Below are positions 46,848-58,279 of a stretch of 64,000 bases of DNA, piece after piece. The position numbers and the translations under genes are program-made. This stretch comes from Stomorhina lunata (lineage: Eukaryota; Arthropoda; Insecta; Diptera; Rhiniidae), in NCBI GenBank assembly GCA_933228675.1, contig OW121744.1:20077111-20141110 (forward strand). The letters run 5' to 3'. A model generated the notes under the pieces. That model saw nothing but the letters and a program-made list of their open reading frames with translations, did no database searches and was not told the origin of the DNA. The number at the start of each line of letters is the position of its first letter. The first letter of the stretch is position 1.

Positions 46848-47681
46848 TTTATTTGTTATCATTGCCAAAGTTAGTTTTATTATTAAATGCTTTAAAGAAT
46901 ATATCTATGCCTAAAAGTAGGCAATGAAATTAAATAGGGTGTATACTTATTATGATTTATGTACATCAATCATACGCCCTTATGTTGTATATTAACATTT
47001 TTAAATTATTTTTCTAAGAAAGTGAAAAAAATATGTACTATTTATTTTCATTTTTGTTAATTTTCCTCACACTTATTGGGATTTTTTTTTACATTAATTA
47101 AAAATGTTTGGTATTTTTCTAAATCTTCTTCATAAAAAAAACTCTTCTTACCACAGTTTTTTTTTCAAAAATCGAAGGACATCAGCTTTTAAGGAAGCAA
47201 AATTCATAAATTTTGTTGTTTTTTCTAAGTAATCATTTTTAATATGATGAAAATTCTTGAACATTTTATGAATATTTCTACGACTGATTAGTTGACATTA
47301 GTGTATAATTATGATGATTGATGTAAGCTAATCATACATTCTCATACACAAACTCATAAAACGACAAATTATATGGTCAATTAATTTCCATCCAAAACAA
47401 AAATGGAGAGAAGGAAGAAACAAGTGATTGATGTCTCTAGATTCAAAAATAAAATACATTAAAAGTTTTAATGTTTTTTGGGTGTTTTTATAGCTTAAAA
47501 GAGTTTTTAAATAAAATTTTTTAATAAAATTTTTCAGAACTCAAACGAAAAAATTTCACGAAAATTAATTATAATAATACAATTATAATTGATTTTTGTG
47601 AAATTTTATTTATTTAGATATTAAAAACATATAAGAAAGTACGAGGTCAGGTACATAAGTCCGTCCTTAAGAATTTCCTAC
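46848..47681. other. AT-rich spacer
   Basis: No gene. A repeated phrase (TTATGATTTATGTACATCAAT at 46950 and TATGATGATTGATGTAAGCT at 47310, each followed by CATACG/CATACA) hints at a short diverged duplication. Confidence 0.4.
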
Positions 47682-47787
47682 CCAGTTAATAAAATTACAA
47701 TAAAAGTGGGAGAGCTTGTAGACGCCATAGGCATTCGACTTGGCTCAGTAGTTTCAATTTTGAATGGTCACTTGGGTATACGAAATC
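47682..47787 (+). pseudogene. Fossil mariner-like transposase, N-terminal helix-turn-helix piece
   Basis: Frame 47682 reads PVNKITIKVGELVDAIGI and then RLGSVVSILNGHLGIRNLS before a stop at 47787-47789. The order ITI..VGEL...GI..GSV..IL..HLG.R matches the DNA-binding helix-turn-helix of mariner-family transposases (pattern like TIRE-A-GIS-GSV-IL-LGMRK). The frame before and after is broken, and no D,D34D catalytic region could be recognised downstream. It is a short relic of a Tc1/mariner superfamily element, recognised by eye. Confidence 0.55.
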
Positions 47788-47994
47788 TTTCCACATAAAA
47801 ACAACTTTTGTTAAAACTTGTAAAGCGACCTAGGGGTTATAGGTCTTCGTGAGGACATACAAAAACCATTTTCAAAGATTTCGAAACAAGTGAAAAATTT
47901 TGAGATATTCGCAAAAAACTGTTTTAGGGTAGGTCATAGTACTTTAGAACCTAAAACTCTCCCATTTGCAGAGCGATTTCAGAAAACTAAATCG

Positions 47995-48140
47995 TCGTAT
48001 TTGATATTTATCGAAATGTTAGATATTTTAGAAATATTTGTGTAGTATACTTTTGGGATAATCTTAATAATATATAACAAAGAAGGTTTACTACACTGTA
48101 ACTTATTTGTCAAAAATTAATGATAGTAAAAAAAGTTATT
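47995..48140. mobile_element. MITE-1 fragment, left half
   Basis: AAATCGTCGTATTTGATATT then ATCGAAATGTTAGATATTTT and GTAGTATACTTTTGGGATAA follow the left terminal repeat. The interior GGTTTACTACACTGTAAC matches 45494 onward. The right half is absent. Confidence 0.7.
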
Positions 48141-48270
48141 ATTATATTTACTTATATTAAACAAAATAATTATTATATTTTTGATGCCCTATGCTCCACT
48201 GGGAGTCAAGGATAACAGAAGAAAATAATAATTAAAGCTTTTACAGACTAACGAATATGTTTAGACACCA

Positions 48271-48590
48271 GGGGCCAAATTATCGCATTCGATATCGATC
48301 GAAGACTCAGACTTTTAAGCGAATATTGTGAAGTATACTTTAGGGATGTTCAAAGTTATTTCGATGCAAAAAGTTTATTGGAATTTGGTATCCATTTTGT
48401 TTTGTTTTTAAAAATATATATTGTTCAATTAAAACTCTTGTAATATTGTTCATCTTTTGGCAAATAACTTCAAAAATATGTAATAAACTGTGCATCTTTG
48501 AAATAATTTTGATTATCCTTAAAGTATGCTATACAAATGTTTTGAAAATATCTAAGATTTCGATCGATATCGAACGCCGTCATTGGCCCC
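48271..48590. mobile_element. MITE-1 copy, complete
   Basis: 320 bases from GGGGCCAAATTATCGCATTC to GCCGTCATTGGCCCC. The interior is in the opposite orientation to the copy at 46405 (the order of the TTTGGTATC and GTTCATCTTTTGGCAAATAA blocks is reversed). It is followed after a single T by the next copy. Confidence 0.9.
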
Positions 48591-48591
48591 T

Positions 48592-49049
48592 GGGCCCAAA
48601 TTACCGCATTCGATATCGATCGAAATCTAAGATATTTTCAAAGCATTTGTATAGCATACTTTAGGGATAATCAAAATTAGTTTAAAGATGCTCAGTTTAC
48701 ATTATTTTTTTGTAGTTATTTGCCAAAAGATGGCCAATAGTAAAAGTGTTTTAATTGAACTATCAGGTATATGATGGACATTTTTCGTTTTGGCTTTAAT
48801 CCTTTTGACTGATATTTTATCTTTCATTTGATTTGAATTTTTTGGGAAAATAACCCATAATTATATTAAATATATATCTGAAATCGATCGATTTGACAAC
48901 GATCGTTTTCCATCACATACCGGTATATGTTTTTAAAAACGAATCAAAATGGATACCAAATTTCAATAAACTTTTTGCATCGAAGTAACTTTGAACATCC
49001 CTAAGGTATACTTCACAATATATGCTTAAAAGTCTGAGTTTTCGATCGT
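48592..49049. mobile_element. MITE-1 copy, adjacent to the previous one and carrying MITE-2
   Basis: It starts GGGCCCAAATTACCGCATTC one base after the previous copy ends. The interior is interrupted at 48764-48923 by a MITE-2, then resumes with ATGTTTTTAAAAACGAATCA. The right terminal repeat is cut off after TTTTCGATCG at 49049, where another right-end fragment begins. Confidence 0.88.
48764..48923. mobile_element. MITE-2 copy, complete, nested in MITE-1
   Basis: 160 bases from CAGGTATATGATGGACATTT to the inverse end CCGGTATGTGATGGAAAACG. It is flanked by TAT on both sides. The uninterrupted paralogue at about 46575-46590 reads GAACTATATGTTTTT, whereas here GAACTAT and TATATGTTTTT surround the insert, demonstrating a 3-bp target-site duplication. 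The left terminal repeat is shorter or more diverged than in the copy at 46336. Confidence 0.9.
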
Positions 49050-49151
49050 TTTTTTAAACTTTTTGCAAAATAAATTATTTTGAAAATCCCTAAAGTATGC
49101 TACCTATTATTTGCTTAAAAGACTAAGTTTTCGATTGGTATCAAATGCAAT
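49050..49151. mobile_element. MITE-1 right-end fragment
   Basis: GAAAATCCCTAAAGTATGCT and GACTAAGTTTTCGATTGGTA correspond to the right terminal region; the outermost bases are diverged. Confidence 0.65.
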
Positions 49152-49576
49152 AAATAATTTTATATTTTATATTTTTTATTTTTCTATTGAAACATATTTA
49201 TAAAGAGCAATTAAAAAAAAAAAACAAATTTATAATGATAAACTTTGAAATAAAAATGTTTTAGTAACAAAAAATTTTGTATAGAAAAGTTTAAGTAACA
49301 AAATATTTTGTGTAGGCATTTTTTTAGTGGAAAATTTTTATCAAATTGTTTTAGAAACGATCTTAAGATTTTACGCAAATTTATTGACCAATGTCAGCAG
49401 TGATGATCACAGACCACAGACAAAATTTTGAACACCCCTAAAACATGCTACAAAATATTTTCTTAATAAAATGATGTGATTTTGGTTGAATTTTTTAAAA
49501 ATATTTTGAACATATCTTAAATCTTCTTCTGTTTTTATTGACTTTCAACGTATCATAGGGTCTTTAGTCTGATTCT
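49152..49576. other. Spacer with MITE-1 debris
   Basis: Mostly AT-rich unique sequence. Bases 49429-49470 (CACCCCTAAAACATGCTACA, AATATTTTCTTAA) resemble a decayed MITE-1 right end. Confidence 0.45.
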
Positions 49577-49790
49577 GGGGACAAATCGCGGCATTCGATA
49601 TCCGTCGAAATGTAAGATATTTCAGAAACATTTATGTAGCACACTTTAGGATAATCTAAATAATATATTACATAAGGATCAGTACATTGAAGCTTATTTC
49701 TTTAAATTTCCCTGATAGTGAAAGAATTTCATTAAATCTAAATGTTTTGAAAATTCTAAAGGTATGTTACATCATATTGGCTTAAAAGCG
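49577..49790. mobile_element. MITE-1 fragment, left end present
   Basis: GGGGACAAATCGCGGCATTC then GATATCCGTCGAAATGTAAG and CACACTTTAGGATAATCTAA form the left terminal repeat; the interior includes CCCTGATAGTGAAAG. The right terminal repeat ends prematurely near GGTATGTTACATCATATTGG. Confidence 0.75.
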
Positions 49791-49898
49791 ATTTGGCTTT
49801 AGATTTTTTGGAATGAAAGGGGTGTAATATTGGCACGTTATCGTGTAATTTTATTGAGCAATTTTTGAGAGAAAACTAAATTCTAATGATAAATCTAT

Positions 49899-49945
49899 AA
49901 AGACCCCTAACGTATGCTATAGAATATTTGCTTAAAAAATGGAGT
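49899..49945. mobile_element. MITE-1 right-end debris
   Basis: CCCCTAACGTATGCTATAGA and ATATTTGCTTAAAAAATGG resemble a decayed right terminal repeat. The minus frame covering it (49907-50170) is MITE read-through. Confidence 0.45.
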
Positions 49946-50044
49946 AATTTTGGTTGAATTTTTGAAAAATATTATTAAATTAATCTTAATTCTTCTTATG
50001 TTATTTTTAACTCTCAGTGGATTATAGAGTCTTAAGTCTAATTC

Positions 50045-50188
50045 TCGGGTCAAATAACCACATTCGGTGTCGATCGGAATTAAGAATATTTCAGAAACAT
50101 TTATGTAGCATATTTTTAGGATAATCTGAATACTATATACAACATGGCCCTGGTTTTCGATCGATATCACATACGGTGATTTGGCCCC
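50045..50188. mobile_element. MITE-1 internal-deletion derivative
   Basis: The left terminal repeat (GGGTCAAATAACCACATTCG then GTGTCGATCGGAAT) is joined after only ~90 bases to a right end (GGTTTTCGATCGATATCACA, then GGTGATTTGGCCCC). Most of the interior is deleted, leaving about 144 bases of nearly pure terminal repeats. Confidence 0.75.
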
Positions 50189-50549
50189 TATTTTAAGAAT
50201 TATTAAGGTTATTTAAATTAACAATTTATGCATATCATACTTTATGGAGTCGAAAAAATAATTCAAAAATCCAGCTATAAATTTACTTATATTTGAATGA
50301 AGTTCAGTCAATATTTTGCTAATAGAAGAAATCAGTGCACCAATATTTGATCGAATCATCCCACATTTGACTTTACCTGCCATTCAAGAATCCTCTTAAA
50401 AGTCATTTAAGTACCTCGAAAATATCAAAAGCGCTAATAAATCTAAAGGCAATTGAAAATAATTCCAAACAATTTTGTAACAAGTCTGCGATATTATTAT
50501 ATTATTCTATATTATTGACTCAAAATTTGTAATAAACCTAACTAATGAT
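50189..50549. other. AT-rich spacer
   Basis: No gene. Phrases at 50350-50450 (ATCATCCCACATTTGACTTT, CGCTAATAAATCTAAAGGCA) resemble the internal block of the INE-like element at about 16750-16850, so this may be a diverged fragment of it. Confidence 0.4.
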
Positions 50550-52440
50550 ACTAATATTTTCTATAGAAAAATTTTCAATAGAAACTTTTTCTACATAAAA
50601 TTTCAATAGAAATTTCTTCAATGAAAATTTTTAATAGAAATTTCTTCAATGAAAAATTTTTAATAGAAATTCTTTCTTTAAATTTTTTCTGTTGATAACT
50701 TTTTCATTAAAATCTTTTATGTAGAAAAATTTTCAATAAAAATTTTTTTCTAAAAAACATATTCAATAGAAATTTGTTCTATTAAAAAATGTTCAATATA
50801 AATTTTGTCTATAAAAAAATGTTCAATATAAATTTTTTCTATAGAAAAACTTTCAACAGAAATCTTTTCTATCGAAAAACTTTTAACCTAATTTTTCAAG
50901 AAATTTTTTCTATAGAAAAACTTTCAACAGAATTTTTTTCTATAGAAAAACTTTCAACAGAAATTTTTTCTATAGAAAAACTTTTAAAAGAAATTTTTTC
51001 AATCGAAAAACTTTCAACAGAAATTTTTCGATGGAAAAACTTTCAACAGAAATGTTTTCTATAGAAATACTTTCAAAAGAAATTTTTTCTAAGAAAAACT
51101 TTTAACAGAAATTTTTTTTATAGAAAAACTTTCAACAGAAATTTTTTCTATAGAAAAACTTCCAACCGAAATTTTTTCTATAGAAAAACTTTCAACAGAA
51201 ATTTTTTCTATAGAAAAATTTTAAAAGACATTTTGTCTATAGAAAAACTTTCAACAGAAATTTTGTCTATAGAAAAACTTTCAACAGAAATTTTTCTATA
51301 GAAAAACTTTCAACAGAAATTTTTCTATAGAAAAACTTTCAACAGAAAGTTTTTCTATAAAAAACTTTCAACAGAAATTTTTTCTATAGAAAAACTTTCA
51401 ACAGAAATTTTTTTCCATAGAAAAACTTTCAACAGAAATTTTTTCTATAGAAAAATTTTCAACAGAAATTTTTTCTATAGAAAAATTTTCAATAGAAATT
51501 TTTTCCATAGAAAAATTTTCAATAGAAATTTTTTCTATAGAAAAATTATGAATAGAAATTTTTTCTATAGAAAAATTTTCAATGGAAATTTTTTCTATAG
51601 AAGAATTTTCAAAGAAATTTTTTCTATAGAAAAATTTTCAATAGAAATTTTTTCTCTGGAAAATTTCAATAGAAATTTTTTCCATAGAAAAATTTTCAAT
51701 AGAAATTTTTTCTATAGAAAAATTTTCAATAGAAATTTTTTCTATAGAAAAATTTTCAATAGAAATTTTTTCTATAGAAAAATTTTCAAAGAAATTTTTT
51801 CTTCAAAAATATTAATAGAAATTTTTTCTCTGGAAAATTTCAATAGAAATTTTTAATGAAAAATTTTTAATAGAAATTCTTTTTATGTACAAATTTAAAA
51901 AAAGAAGTTTTCAAAAAATTTTAGATAGAAATATTTTTTATAGAAAAATTTTCAATCGAATTTTTTTCTTAAAAACATATTCAATAGAAATTTGTTCTAT
52001 ATTTAACAAAAATTTTTACTATAGAAAAACTTTCGACAGAAATTTTTTCTATAGAAAAACTATTGACAGAAATTTTTTCTATAGAAAAACTTTCGACAGA
52101 AGTTTTTCTTATAGAAAAACTTTCGACAGAAATTTTTCTTATAGAAAAACTTTCGACAGAAATTTTTTTCTATAGAAAAACTTTCAACAGAAATTTTTTT
52201 CTATAGAAAAACTTTCAACAGAAATTTTTTCTATGGAAAAACTTTCAACATAAACTTTTCAATAGAAAAATTCTTTTAAAAGTTTTTCTATTGAAAAGTC
52301 TATAGAAAAATTTTTTTTCCATAGAAATCAATAAAAAAATTTTCTATAGAAATTCTTATCAATATAAATTTTTTCTATAGAAAAAACATTAAATTAAATT
52401 TGTTTCTTTTCGATAAGATTTTTTTCTATAGACTTGCACT
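50550..52440 (+). repeat. 30-bp minisatellite type E (CTATAG / CAACAG or CAATAG spacers)
   Basis: About 60 units, each CTATAG + A5 + (C or T)TTTCAACAGAAA + T-tract. Units with AACTTTCAACAG dominate 50830-51440, AATTTTCAATAG dominate 51440-51880, and AACTTTCGACAG dominate 52010-52180. Sub-families are thus segregated along the array. Plus-strand frames at 50789-52175 are translated repeat (N, F, Y, R, K rich). Confidence 0.95.
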
Positions 52441-53929
52441 AGAAAGAGTTCAAAAACTTTTCATTTTCAAGTCATAGTGACTTTTTTTTAATTTTTAATT
52501 ACTGGAGGTCAAATACAAACAAACTATAAAAGCCTTATATGTATTTCTAAAAACACACTTCCATTTTTCTAGAACACCAAAATCTATTAACAATTTTTTA
52601 TAATTTTCAAATGTATTAAAATTACTTTTTAGGCAAACATTTTAATTTGGCAACACTTTTTACGAAACAGCTCTTTCGACTCAAAAGGCAAATGAGCAAA
52701 AGTATGCGTGTGCGTTAAAGGTGTAAGTGCGAATGTGAGTATATGTGTGAGCACGACTAGAGAAGACCAGAATAAACGAGTTCTAGCGAATATTTGTTTT
52801 CATTCCTTTAAGCTTTTTTTATCCTGTTTCGTGTAAAAGTATGCAACATTTTTTGTTTGATTTTTCTTTAACATTTCACAAATGTGTGTGTGTGTGTGTG
52901 TGTAAATGTATGTTAAAGTAAAAGTGTGTTAGTGTGTTTGCGTGTTTTGTTGTAGTTGATTTTTATTCTTATATTTCTTATGTTAGTTTTTGTTGTTGTT
53001 TTTGTAGTTATCGTTGCTATTTTTTTCTATTTTAGTTATTATATCTCGTTCGTAGATTTCCTTTGTTCAAATGTTGGGTCTTAAAATAATCCTGCGAATG
53101 CCTGCGTATGGGTATGGGTGTGTATGAAAAGGAAGCTTAAGGTTGATTTCTTTTTTTTATACTTTTCATTTCTCTCCCTTTTAACACGAAAAAGAGAGTA
53201 AACTCACTTTTGTTTGTATTTTATTGTAATTTTTTTCTGCTGTTGTTAATTTTTATACATTCTTATTTTAATTTAAAATGTAACGAGAGCGCACGATTTT
53301 CTTGATTTCTTTATTTTTTGAACATGAAAGAATTAGAGCTGCCGCGTAGGAAATGTAGGTTAGTTTTTTTTCTGCCAAAAATATTATAGCATTAAACCAG
53401 GAAAAGAAAATATTTTGTTGTTTTCTTAAAAACTTTAAACATTTTTTTTTATAATATTTTATTTCTTTTTGGTATTTTTTGTTTATAACTTTTAATTTTT
53501 ATTTCTAACACTTTAACTTTTTTTATTTAAAATTTTCTTAATTTATATATTTTTTTTAGTTTTCTAGTATATTTTTATTTTTATCCTTTTTTTGCTCTTA
53601 ATATTATAATATTTTTTTTTTAGATGTTTCCTTTAGTTATATTTCTTAGCACACAACATTTCCTTTTAGTAGTTCGTCGGCGACTGAACAGTTTTTCCGA
53701 TTGACGTAATCCTTATGGCTAAGAAATATTTTTGTAAAATTCCCTCTATTTTTTGCTGTTTTTGATGGAAGAGCGAGGAAATTAAAGTCTCATTTTTATT
53801 TTCAATATGTCTCTTAAAGTTTCTTCTTTTTCACTCTTTAAATGTTAGTTTTCAATACGAATCCTGTAAAATGTTAAAATTAATATTTGATATTTGGAAT
53901 TTTTATCAAAAACAAAAACAAAATTTATG
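52441..53929. other. AT-rich spacer with GT microsatellite
   Basis: No gene. It contains a (TG)n tract of about 10-11 repeats (52883-52903), GTTGTT-type patches (52950-53005), and a somewhat higher-GC patch at 52660-52790 including GTGTGCGTTAAAGGTGTAAG. Nothing points to a promoter specifically. Confidence 0.55.
52883..52903. repeat. (TG)n microsatellite
   Basis: An uninterrupted TG dinucleotide tract of roughly ten units. Confidence 0.95.
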
Positions 53930-56875
53930 GTATAAAAATATTTTTCTATAGAAAATTTTACCATGTAAAATCTTTGAGATCTTAAAATTTTTTTAAAGAA
54001 AATTTTCAAAATTCAAATGTTTTTATATAAAAAATTACATTTAAAAAAAATCCAAAAATTTTGATACTGAAAAATTTTAAATATAAATTCCTTTTATAAA
54101 AAGATTTTAAAATTTAAAAATGTTTGTATAGAAAATTTTTTAATATAAATTTTTTTGTATAGATAATTGTTTGATACAAAATTTTATTTATAGAGCCTTA
54201 TTTAATATAAAAATTTTTGGGTATTAAAATTGTTCCATAGAAGATTTTTCGATACAAAAAATTTTCTATGAAGAGCTTATCGAAATTTTTTAATATAAAA
54301 ATCCTTCGATAAAAAATTTTTCGATAAAAAGATTTTTCAGTAAAAAGATATTTCTATAGAAAATTTTACAGTAAAAATATTTTTTTGGTAAAAACAAAAA
54401 TATTTCTATAGACAATTTTTCGTTATTAAAATTTTTTATTACAAACATTTTTCTATCATAAACTTTTTTTTAGAAAATTTTCCGGTATTAAAATTTTTCG
54501 GTATAAAAATTCTTCTTTAGAAAATTTTTCGGCATAAAAATTTTCTATAGATATCAAAATTTTTCAATATCGATATAAAATTGTTCGTTATAAAAATTTT
54601 TCTGTTAAAAATTTTTCGTTATAAAAACGTTTTGTTGTAAAAATTTGTCGGTATAATAAATTTTCTATAGAAAATTTTTCGGTATAAAAATGTATCTTTG
54701 AAAAATTGTTCGGTATAAAATAAAAAAAAAAATTCATTATATAGATTTTTTCGTTGTCACAATTTTTCTATAGAAAATTTTTCTTCAGAAAATTTTTCGC
54801 TATAAAAGCTTTTCTATAGAAAATTGTTTGTCATAAAAGTTTTTCTATAGAAAATTTTTTGTCATAAATTTTTTTTTTATATAAAATTTATAGTTAAAAA
54901 AATTTGTCTATATAAAATTTTATGCTATACAAAATTTTTTCTATAGAAAATTTTTCGTTACAAATGCTTTTCCATTGAAAATGTTTCGTTATTAAAATTT
55001 TTCTATCGAAAATTTATAATTACAAAAATTTTTCGTTATAAAAATTTTTCTATAGAAAATTTTTCATTACAAAAACTTTTCCATAAAATTATGCGTTACA
55101 AAAACTTTTCTATTGAAAATTTTTCGTTATAAAAATTTTTCTATAGAAAATTTTTCATTAAAAGATTTTTCTATAGAAAATTTTTCGAAATAAAAATATT
55201 TCTATAAAAAAATTTTCGGTTTAATAATTTTTCTATAAAAAAAATTTTCGTTATTAAACTTTTTCTGTAGAAAATTTTTCGTTATAAAAATTTTTCTATT
55301 AAAAATTTTTGGTTATAAAAATTCTTCTATAGAAAATTTTTCGTTATAAAAATTTTTCTGTAGGAAATTTTTCGTTATTATAATTTTTCTATTAAAATTT
55401 TTCGTTATAAAAATTTTTCTATAGAAAATTTTTCGTAATAAAAATTTTTCTGTGGAAAATTTTCGTTACAAAAATTTTTCTGTAGGAAATTTTTCGTTAT
55501 ATAGATTTTTCTATAGAAAATTTTTCGTTATAGAACATTTTCAATAGAAAATTTTTCGTTATAAAAATTTTTCTATAGAACATTTTTCGTCAAAAAAATT
55601 TTTCTATAGAAAATTTTTCGTCATAAAATTTTTTCTATAGAAAACTTTTCGTTATAAAAATTTTTCAATAGAAAATTTTTTGTTACAAAAATTTTTCGAT
55701 TGAAAATTTTTGGTTATAAAAATTTTTCTATAGAAAATTTTTTGTTATGAAAATTTTTCTATAGAAAATTTTTCGTTATAAAAATTTTTCTATAGAAAAT
55801 TTTTCGTTATAAAAATTTTTCTATAGAAAATATTTCGTTATAAAAATTTTTCTATAAAAAAATTTGTCGTTATAAAAATTTTTCGATAGAAAATTTTTCG
55901 TTATTAAAATTTTTCTATAGAAAATTTTTCGTTATAAACATTTTCCTATAGAAAATTTTTCGTCATAAAAATTTTTCTATAGAAAATTTTTCGTTATAAA
56001 AATTTTTCTATAGAAAATTTTTCGTTATAAACATTTTTCTATAGAAAATTTTTTGTTATAAACATTTTTCTATAGAAAATTTTTTGTTCTATAGAAAATT
56101 TTTCGTTATAAAAATTTTTCTATAGAAAATTTTTTGTTATAAAAATTTTTCTATACACATTTTACGTTTTAAAGGAAATTTTTCGGTACAAAAATTTTTC
56201 TATAGAAAATTTTTGAGTATAAAAATTTTTCTTTAGAACATTTTTTGCAATAAAAATTTCTATAAAAAAATTTTAGTTACCTAAACTTGTCTACACAAAA
56301 TTTTTGTTATACAAATATTTCTATTGAAAATGTTTCGTATCTAAAAATATATATATAAAATTTTTCATTATAAAAATTTTCCTGTAAAAAATTTTTCTAT
56401 ATAAGATTTTTCTATAAAAAATTTTTCTAAAGAAAATTTTCGGTTTACAAAATTTTCTATGGAAAATTATTCTGTTTAAAAATTGTTCTGTAGTAAAGTT
56501 TTCTGTTTAAATATTTTTCTGTGGAAAATTTGTCATTATAAAAATTGTTCTATCAAAAAATATTTCGTTATGAAAATTTTTCTATATAGAATTTGTTGCT
56601 ATACAAATTTTTCTATAGAAAGTTTTTCGTTTTACAAATTTTCTATTAAAAATTTTTGTTATAAAAATTTTTTTGTTTTACAAATTTTCTATTAAAAATT
56701 TTTTGCTTTACAAATTTTCCATTAGAAATTTTTTGTTATAAAAATCTTTCGCTATAAAATTTTTTTTTTTAGAGTTTTAAGTTATTTAAATACCATACAA
56801 TTTTTTCTATAGAAAATTTTTTGTTATACAAATTTTTCGATATTGAAATTATTCTACATAAAGTTTTTAAAATCG
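53930..56875 (+). repeat. 31-bp minisatellite type F (CGTTAT / CTATAG spacers)
   Basis: Both edges (53930-54700 and 56150-56875) are diverged; the core 54740-56150 is regular: CGTTAT + A5T5 + CTATAG + A4T5. It looks like type B' with the CGTTAAG spacer replaced by CGTTAT and a longer second T-tract. The frame 56483-56695 is translated repeat. Confidence 0.95.
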
Positions 56876-58279
56876 AATACTAAAATTAAGACAACTTTTT
56901 TTTTGGTTTCATTAAAATATTTTTGATTTAATTTTTTCTCTATAATTTTTGTAAAGTGCATTTCTTTTATGGAATTTTATCTATTATTATATAGTAAGTA
57001 GCTGTTGCAGTTCGTCTATTGTTGCTGAAGTTACTGCTGAAGCTGTTGCTTGTAGTTATCCCTTCGTATTGCTGTTGTTATTGGTCATGTTGTGCCCTAA
57101 CCTAACCTAAAAGGAAATTGTTAGAATGTTAAGAGTATGAAAGAGAGGCGATAAATGATTTAACATTAAAATGTTATTCTGAAGAAAAAACAATATTATT
57201 AAAAGTATGATTTTAAATTTCAGAAAAGTGTAAATCTTGCTTATATCTTAATACTCGTACTATAAAAAAAACATAAAAATTTACCTTTAATTATCCCAAA
57301 ACTTTAATCCGAAGTCTCTAGAAAAATCCCCTTATTCTAATTTGTAACACTTTCAAAAGTACCGGCTTAAATATGTAGCAATGTAACTGTGTTACAAGGA
57401 ATACCTATACTCTCACACTTATCCTTTACTTTAGAGAGAGGGAGAAAAAGTAAGAGAGCTCAAACAATGAGAGACATAGAGAGAGGTAGATAGAGAGAGA
57501 AGGTGTTTAGCATACATTTACATATTAAAGTTTCTATAGTTTTTGGGGAGTCGAAAGACTTTAAGTGAAAACAAAAACTAAAACTAAAAATCCCCCTATA
57601 ATGCTCCTGCATTGCAAACCTGGGAATAAGGTTATAAAAGAAAATAACAAAATACAAAAGCAAAATTAAATGAAAGTAAAGGAAGAGCCAACAACAATCA
57701 TAACAACAGTAACAAAAACAACAACAAAAAATCACATTAACTTACAATTTCACTTAAACATGTGATGTTATGATGCTATCTGGAATACACTCACACACAC
57801 TTTCAATACTTACAAACATATTTACATACATAATCACACACACATACATATTTACATATTTTCACACATCCTTATAAAGAAAAGTCTGATTCAGGATTTC
57901 ACTCTTCCACATAAATGAGCACAGGAAACAAACATTCACTCACTCACTCACTTACATTCACGAACATCAAACTAAAACCAAAATAAAAAAAAAAACAAAA
58001 ACAGGAGAGAAAAATTGGATAATCAAAGCCAGAACAAAAGTTTCCAAAAGAAAAATGGAACAGAATAACAATAACAACTAAAATCCAACATTAAATATTA
58101 AAATAAATTGTTAAAAAGGTGGTATGTATTCGTATGCGTGTGATTATATTTAAATCTTTGCATGAAACATAGTCTTTTATCCCCTATACCATTTCGGTTG
58201 GGGAAGGCATGGTCAGCTTTTACTTTTTATTATTGCGAAAAAGTTTTTTCCATTAGTGAAAAAGAAAAAAAATTGTAAT
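56876..58279. other. AT-rich spacer with GA, CA and ACTC simple repeats
   Basis: No gene supported. GA-rich patches at 57431-57500, CACA/ACAT-type simple sequence at 57785-57860, and an ACTC patch near 57938-57952. The minus frame 57460-57735 is rich in C, Y, F and L from translating CAA/AAC-rich DNA and lacks a recognised domain. Confidence 0.5.

Noticed and set aside
46611..46868. 85-residue minus-strand frame containing FDIDRK-like text
   Set aside because: It spans the right end of MITE-1 and the right end of MITE-2; read-through of non-coding terminal repeats.
50789..52175. Three plus-strand open frames with repeated NFFYRKIF-like motifs
   Set aside because: They follow the 30-bp minisatellite, which keeps frame because 30 is divisible by three; composition is dictated by the DNA repeat.
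57460..57735. 91-residue Cys/Tyr/Phe-rich minus-strand frame
   Set aside because: Arises from AAC/ACA-rich and GA-rich simple sequence; no signal or domain pattern that I could defend.
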